Shown: one piece after another, positions 7,104 to 10,740 of the stretch
Numbering within the stretch: the first letter of the stretch is position 1
Layout of the letters: each line of letters opens with the position of its first letter
Assembly: GCA_020024765.1 (NCBI GenBank)
Contig: JAHHTG010000038.1
Coordinates: forward strand, 1-10,740
Length of the DNA: 10,740 nucleotides
Reading direction: 5' to 3'
Source of the DNA: Thomasclavelia sp.
GTDB lineage: Bacteria > Bacillota_I > Bacilli_A > Erysipelotrichales > Erysipelotrichaceae
The notes under the pieces: generated by a model
What the model was told of the DNA's origin: nothing
The model's database searches: none
What the model saw: only the letters and a program-made list of their open reading frames with translations
Program-made: the position numbers and the translations under genes

Positions 7104-7132
7104 TTGTAATAAATAAGTTTATGGCTTATGAT
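7104..7132 (+). promoter_or_regulatory. Promoter of the T-box/brnQ unit
   Basis: TTGTAA (7104-7109) and TATGAT (7127-7132) are separated by 17 bp, a good sigma-A-type arrangement. Transcription would start near 7139, directly before stem I of the T-box leader. It begins only 4 bp after the engB stop codon. Confidence 0.68.
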
Positions 7133-7139
7133 TAAAGCA

Positions 7140-7392
7140 TAAATTCTTAGCAGAACAAGTAGAATAACGTGAAATTTATAGAGACGTAATGGTTGGTGGA
7201 AATTACGATTGCAACGCTATTTGAAATCATCTGTTAGAAGCAAACTGAAATTTAAGTAAGAGAGCCGTTGTCGAGCGACGTTATCCGTGAAGCATATTGT
7301 TAGATATGAAGTGCCAAATGTAATATTTGGAATTAAGGTGGTAACACGGTTCTTATAATCGTCCTTTATATTAAATAAGGGACGATTTTTTT
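7140..7392 (+). ncRNA. T-box riboswitch, isoleucine-type, controlling brnQ
   Basis: T-box leaders sense uncharged tRNA and allow read-through when the matching amino acid is scarce. Stem I has the AGTAGA element at 7158-7163, a TAGAGA bulge motif (7168-7173), the apical GGTTGGTGGAA (7191-7201), and a specifier loop TGAAATCA in which ATC (Ile) at 7226-7228 is followed by a purine. CAGA pairs with TCTG to close the base of stem I. Stem III is CCAAAT/ATTTGG (7314-7330). The T-box motif AAGGTGGTAACACGG (7335-7349) exposes TGGT, complementary to a tRNA ending in ACCA as tRNA-Ile does. The antiterminator forms from AAGG and ACG pairing with CGT CCTT (7360-7366). It competes with the terminator at 7357-7392. 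The Ile specifier agrees with a downstream branched-chain amino acid transporter. Confidence 0.93.
7357..7392 (+). terminator. Terminator of the brnQ T-box leader
   Basis: AATCGTCCTTTAT (7357-7369) pairs with ATAAGGGACGATT (7375-7387) over 13 bp with one G-U pair and a 5-nt loop, followed by seven Ts (7386-7392). Its left arm contains the CGTCCTT needed by the antiterminator, so the two structures are mutually exclusive. Confidence 0.92.
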
Positions 7393-7412
7393 ATTTAGGA
7401 GGGTACAATAAA

Positions 7413-8717
7413 ATGCGCATGAATTTAAAACAAATTATTTTGGTTAGTTTCACACTATTTTCATTATTTTTTGGGGCAGGGAATTTAATCTTTCCACCAT
7501 TTTTAGGCCAAAATGCTGCCGGTAATACACCATTTGCTTTTTTAGGATTCTTGATTACAGCTGTGGCACTACCGGTCTTAGGGGTTTTAGTCGTTGCTAA
7601 ATTCGATGGTCTAAATAACTTGGGAGCGAAAGTTAATTCAACATTTGCGAGTGTTTTTGCAATTTTGATTTATCTTTCAATCGGACCTGGCTTAGGCATT
7701 CCACGTGCGGCTAGTTTACCTTTCGAAATGGCTGTGGCACCATATCTCAATCCATCTGCTCCGATTAAGTTATATTTGTTACTTTTTTCTTTTGTCTTCT
7801 TTAGCCTTGCAACTTGGTTAGCCCTAACGCCGGGAAAACTAGTTTCAAGAATTGGTAAATTCTTGACGCCAAGTCTTTTGTTTTTAATTTGTTTCCTATT
7901 TATTAGTTTTGTTTTTAAAGCGGATACGAGTGTTGCAATGCCAACGGCTGCATATCAATCAAATCCTTTTGTTAAAGGCTTTTTAGAAGGTTATTTAACT
8001 ATGGATACCATTGCAGCTTTAAATTTTGGTTTAGTTATTTCATTAATGTTACAATCATTTGGTGTTAAAGATAAAAAAGGCATCATGAAATATACTTTAA
8101 TCAATGGTGTTATTGCTGGATTAATTTTAACGTTTGTTTACTTCATGCTTAGTTATATGGGAATGGAGAGCTCTGGTGTCTTTGCTTTAGGTGCTAATGG
8201 TTCGGTAACACTAAGAGCGATTGTTTATGAATTATTTGGTGATTTAGGAGCTTATTTACTCGCTGCTATCTTTACGCTTGCATGTCTTACAACTTGTGTT
8301 GGCTTAATTACATCCATTTCACAATATTTCTCAAGTTTAACAGATAAGATTAGTTATCGTGCTTGGGTTTTAATTATTGCATTATTTTCATTAATTATCT
8401 GCAACCAAGGATTAGACCGTTTATTAAGTTTATCTGTTCCTTTACTTGATGCGATTTACCCCGTTTCAATTATGTTGATCATCTTAGGCTTGATTGATAA
8501 AATTTTAAAAGATAATCATTATGTTTATCCATTTACAATCACTGTAGTCGCAACGATTAGTATCTTCTATGCTTTACGAGGGGCAAAATTACCAATTCCA
8601 ATTATCGATAATTTATTTTACCAATATTTGCCATTTTATAAAATGGGTTTAGGTTGGTTTATGCCGGCTGTAATTTCGATTATCGCAACAACTATCTTTG
8701 CTAAATTTGAAAAATAA
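7413..8717 (+). CDS. brnQ: Branched-chain amino acid transporter, LIVCS family (BrnQ)
   Basis: BrnQ proteins import isoleucine, leucine and valine across the cytoplasmic membrane by cation symport. The 434-residue product is highly hydrophobic, with about twelve membrane segments, the usual size and topology. Family signatures are LFFGAGNLIFPPFLG at 18-32, GPGLGIPRAASLPFEMA at 91-107, EGYLTMDTIAALNFG at 192-206, and ACLTTCVGLITSISQYF at 290-306. The ATG at 7413 follows AGGAGGG (7397-7403) by nine bases; a second Met at codon 3 is further from it and less likely. It is preceded by an Ile-specific T-box and followed by a strong terminator, so it is a monocistronic unit induced when isoleucyl-tRNA runs low. 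This suggests Ile import is the main need, although transport specificity among Ile, Leu and Val cannot be read from the sequence. Confidence 0.95.
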   Translation: MRMNLKQIILVSFTLFSLFFGAGNLIFPPFLGQNAAGNTPFAFLGFLITAVALPVLGVLVVAKFDGLNNLGAKVNSTFASVFAILIYLSIGPGLGIPRAASLPFEMAVAPYLNPSAPIKLYLLLFSFVFFSLATWLALTPGKLVSRIGKFLTPSLLFLICFLFISFVFKADTSVAMPTAAYQSNPFVKGFLEGYLTMDTIAALNFGLVISLMLQSFGVKDKKGIMKYTLINGVIAGLILTFVYFMLSYMGMESSGVFALGANGSVTLRAIVYELFGDLGAYLLAAIFTLACLTTCVGLITSISQYFSSLTDKISYRAWVLIIALFSLIICNQGLDRLLSLSVPLLDAIYPVSIMLIILGLIDKILKDNHYVYPFTITVVATISIFYALRGAKLPIPIIDNLFYQYLPFYKMGLGWFMPAVISIIATTIFAKFEK

Positions 8718-8723
8718 CTTTTT

Positions 8724-8758
8724 GAGACTGATAGATTAAATTATCAGTCTCTTTTTCT
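8724..8758 (+). terminator. Rho-independent terminator of brnQ
   Basis: GAGACTGATA (8724-8733) and TATCAGTCTC (8742-8751) form a perfect 10-bp stem with an 8-nt loop, followed by TTTTTCTT. It starts 7 bp after the brnQ stop and separates brnQ from the valS unit. Confidence 0.92.
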
Positions 8759-8777
8759 TCAAACGACTTAAAGAGGC

Positions 8778-8806
8778 TTGAAATTAATGCTATTATTTTT
8801 TATAAT
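8778..8806 (+). promoter_or_regulatory. Promoter of the T-box/valS unit
   Basis: TTGAAA (8778-8783) and a perfect TATAAT (8801-8806) are separated by 17 bp, a near-consensus sigma-A-type promoter. Predicted transcription start is about 8813, just before T-box stem I. Confidence 0.83.
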
Positions 8807-8812
8807 TATACA

Positions 8813-9033
8813 AAACACTGAAAAGAAGGAAGTAATTTATTAGTGACATTTAGAGATGCTCTGGATGCTGAAAAGAGTACGTATAATAAATGAAAAGTAG
8901 TCTTGGAGTTAATTTGCTGAAACTAAGTAAGTAAATTCGTTTCGTTCGCGTTAAGAATTTTGAGGTAGTTAGTTAACTGACTATAAATTAAGGTGGTAAC
9001 ACGTAATAATCGTCCTTATTGGGGCGTTTTTTT
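8813..9033 (+). ncRNA. T-box riboswitch, probably valine-type, controlling valS
   Basis: The T-box motif AAGGTGGTAACACG (8990-9003) again exposes TGGT, complementary to a tRNA with ACCA end. Stem I has AGTA at 8831-8834, then ATTTATTA (8835-8842) pairing perfectly with TAATAAAT (8884-8891), and a TTTAGAGATGC bulge region. The specifier strand reads TGAAAAGTAG (8891-8900). GTA (Val) at 8897-8899 followed by G fits valS and lies at almost the same distance from AGTA as the ATC in the upstream leader. The loop is slightly longer than in that leader, so AAG cannot be fully excluded on sequence alone. Stem III is TAGTTAG/CTGACTA around TTAA (8966-8983). The antiterminator is AAGG and ACG with CGT CCTT (9011-9017). 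The base of stem I is poorly paired. Confidence 0.88.
9011..9033 (+). terminator. Weak terminator of the valS T-box leader
   Basis: CGTCC (9011-9015) pairs with GGGCG (9022-9026), including one G-U pair, around a six-base loop, followed by seven Ts (9027-9033). Upstream A residues can add a few A-U pairs after a T-T mismatch. This is far shorter than the 13-bp stem in the brnQ leader, so basal read-through into valS may be high. Position and T run are clear; efficiency is inference. Confidence 0.72.
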
Positions 9034-9050
9034 ATTTTAGGAGGGTAAAG

Positions 9051-10740
9051 ATGTTAGAACAAAAATATGATCATCTTCGTGTTGAGGATGGCAAATATGA
9101 TGAATGGATTAGCAAAGGTTATTTTGAATCTGGCGATAAGTCAAAAGAACCATATTGTATTGTCATTCCACCACCAAATGTAACTGGTAAATTACATTTA
9201 GGTCATGCGATGGATAATACATTACAAGATTTATTAAGCCGTTATCATCGTCTTAAAGGCTATGATGTATTATGGGTGCCAGGCATGGACCATGCTGGTA
9301 TTGCGACACAAGCCAAAGTCGATGCACGTTTAAAGGAACAAGGCATTTCACGCTACGATATTGGACGTGAAAAGTTCATGGAAAAAGCTTGGGAATGGAA
9401 GAGCGAATATGCATCATTTATCCGTAGCCAATGGAAGAAAATCGGTATTTCTGTAGATTATCGTAAAGAACGTTTTACATTGGATGAAGGTTTATCAAAA
9501 GCAGTTGCAAAAGTTTTTGTCGATTATTACAAAGAAGGTTTAATCTACCAAGGTAAACGTATCATTAACTGGGATCCACAAGCGAAGACAGCATTAAGTA
9601 ATATTGAAGTTATTCACAAAGAAGTAGAAGGTAAGATGTACTACTTCAAATATAACGTTGTAGATAGTGATGAAACATTTGTTGTTGCAACAACTCGCCC
9701 TGAAACAATGTTTGGGGATGTTTGTGTTGTGGTTCATCCAGAAGATGAAAATTTAAATCATTTAATCGGTAAAAAATGTATTAACCCTGCAAATGGTGAT
9801 GTATTACCAATTATCGGTGATGATTATATTGAAATTGGTTTTGGTACTGGTGCAATGAAATGTACACCAGCACACGACCCTAACGATTACCAAATTGCAT
9901 TAAGACATAATTTAGAAATGCCAATATGCATGAATGAAGATGGAACGATGAATGAAATTTGTGGTAAATACGAAGGCATGGATCGTTTCGAATGTCGCGA
10001 TGCTTTGGTTAAAGCCATTGAAGCAGAAGGCCATTTCGTCAAAGTTGAAAAGATTGTTCATAACGTTGGTCACTCTGAAAGAACAGGTGTTATGGTCGAA
10101 CCATATTTAAGTAAGCAATGGTTTGTAAAGATGCAACCATTAGCTGAAGATGTTTTAAAGGCTCAACAAAACGAAGAAACTAAAATTAATTTCTATCCAA
10201 AGCGTTTTGAAAAGACATTTAATGGTTGGCTTGAAAATATTGAAGACTGGTGTATTTCACGTCAATTATGGTGGGGTCATAGAATACCGGTTTGGTACCA
10301 TAAAGAAACAGGCGAAATCTATTGCGAAGTAGAACCACCTAAAGATATCGAAAACTGGGTGCAAGATGAAGATGTGCTTGATACATGGTTTTCATCAGCT
10401 TTATGGCCATTTACAACTTTAGGTTGGCCTGAAGAAACAGAAGATTTTAAACGTTACTATCCAACTTCTTGTATGGTAACTGGTTACGATATTATTTTCT
10501 TCTGGGTAGCACGTATGGCTTTCTCGGCTCGCCATTTCACTAATAACATTCCATTCAAAGATGTTTTAATCCATGGTCTAATCCGTGATGAACAAGGACG
10601 TAAGATGTCAAAATCTTTAGGCAATGGTATTGATCCGATTCAAGTTATTGATCAATACGGTTGTGATTCACTAAGATTTTTCTTATCAACAAATTCAACT
10701 CCAGGATTAGATATGAATTTCTCAACAGAAAAGATTGAAG
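9051..10740 (+). CDS. valS: Valyl-tRNA synthetase, C-terminus beyond the window
   Basis: ValRS is the cytosolic class I enzyme that attaches valine to tRNA-Val. The frame is open for 563 codons to the window edge; bacterial ValRS is about 880 residues, so the anticodon-binding domain and C-terminal coiled coil are missing. Visible motifs are PPPNVTGKLHLGH at 40-52 with the HIGH-equivalent HLGH at 49-52, and the editing-domain sequence TTRPETMFGD at 214-223 with CTPAHDPNDYQIA further on. The catalytic-core stretch WCISRQLWWGHRIPVW starts at W400, and KMSKS is at 518-522. The PPNVTGxLHxGH form and the WCISRQLWWGHRIP stretch favour ValRS over the related Ile and Leu enzymes. The ATG at 9051 follows AGGAGGG (9039-9045) by five bases. 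The T-box upstream couples expression to the charging level of tRNA-Val. Identification is secure. Confidence 0.97.
   Translation, partial: MLEQKYDHLRVEDGKYDEWISKGYFESGDKSKEPYCIVIPPPNVTGKLHLGHAMDNTLQDLLSRYHRLKGYDVLWVPGMDHAGIATQAKVDARLKEQGISRYDIGREKFMEKAWEWKSEYASFIRSQWKKIGISVDYRKERFTLDEGLSKAVAKVFVDYYKEGLIYQGKRIINWDPQAKTALSNIEVIHKEVEGKMYYFKYNVVDSDETFVVATTRPETMFGDVCVVVHPEDENLNHLIGKKCINPANGDVLPIIGDDYIEIGFGTGAMKCTPAHDPNDYQIALRHNLEMPICMNEDGTMNEICGKYEGMDRFECRDALVKAIEAEGHFVKVEKIVHNVGHSERTGVMVEPYLSKQWFVKMQPLAEDVLKAQQNEETKINFYPKRFEKTFNGWLENIEDWCISRQLWWGHRIPVWYHKETGEIYCEVEPPKDIENWVQDEDVLDTWFSSALWPFTTLGWPEETEDFKRYYPTSCMVTGYDIIFFWVARMAFSARHFTNNIPFKDVLIHGLIRDEQGRKMSKSLGNGIDPIQVIDQYGCDSLRFFLSTNSTPGLDMNFSTEKIE

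Noticed and set aside
7118..7143. Short imperfect hairpin TTTATG...CATAAA after engB as a terminator
   Set aside because: It overlaps the -10 of the brnQ promoter, has a bulge and no T run. Termination of engB transcripts may instead occur at the T-box terminator.
8843..8893. Sixteen-codon GTG-initiated frame in the valS leader that could be read as a leader peptide
   Set aside because: It coincides with T-box stem I, including the paired ATTTATTA/TAATAAAT helix. It is not enriched in Val codons, so a tRNA-sensing RNA explains the sequence better.
1..10740. Possible reassignment of TGA to tryptophan, since none of the six complete genes ends in TGA
   Set aside because: All tryptophans I could place are TGG and no long frame contains an in-frame TGA, as would be expected in an AT-rich genome using TGA for Trp. 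Six stops are too few to claim avoidance.

Overview
The window looks like chromosomal core sequence from an AT-rich, low-GC Gram-positive bacterium (Bacillota), most plausibly Erysipelotrichia or a close relative of the Mollicutes. The evidence is a tig/lon/engB/valS neighbourhood, two T-box leaders, strong AGGAGG-type ribosome binding sites, and a DUF3196-like gene of a kind mainly known from Mollicutes and Erysipelotrichia. The genus cannot be fixed from sequence alone. The standard genetic code fits: tryptophans are TGG and no long frame is interrupted by TGA. I see no phage, insertion sequence, CRISPR array, tRNA or rRNA.

Left part (1-2809). A two-gene operon on the minus strand encodes a CofE-like protein (PF01996, F420-0:glutamate ligase family) and, 8 bp downstream, a DUF1846/UPF0371 protein that runs off the left edge. 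Divergent from it, on the plus strand, is a DUF3196-like helical-repeat gene. The two units are separated by 45 bp, which contain a perfect 9+5+9 inverted repeat. Each arm is an extended -10 promoter element (TGATATAAT), so the operator-like palindrome is also a pair of back-to-back promoters. The rightward promoter places its predicted transcription start exactly on the A of the ATG, so the DUF3196-like mRNA is predicted to be leaderless. A 12-bp hairpin terminator closes that gene.

Middle part (2810-7100). tig (trigger factor), lon (ATP-dependent protease) and engB/ysxC (ribosome-assembly GTPase) lie in one direction. tig has its own extended -10 promoter. A G+C-richer hairpin separates tig from lon, and lon and engB overlap by 8 bp. 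This is a protein-quality-control and ribosome-biogenesis cluster, shortened relative to the Bacillus subtilis order tig-clpX-lonB-lonA-ysxC.

Right part (7101-10740). Two successive transcription units are each controlled by a promoter and a T-box riboswitch. The first T-box has a clear isoleucine specifier (ATC) and precedes brnQ, a branched-chain amino acid importer. The second has a probable valine specifier (GTA) and precedes valS, which runs off the right edge. Uncharged tRNA-Ile would raise import and uncharged tRNA-Val would raise valyl-tRNA synthetase, so the region is a small branched-chain amino acid response module. The two expression platforms are close relatives in sequence but have terminators of very different strength.

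Most of the window is housekeeping. The least explained parts are the symmetrical divergent promoter with a leaderless gene, and the CofE-like/DUF1846 operon, whose CofE-like protein carries two CxxC motifs.
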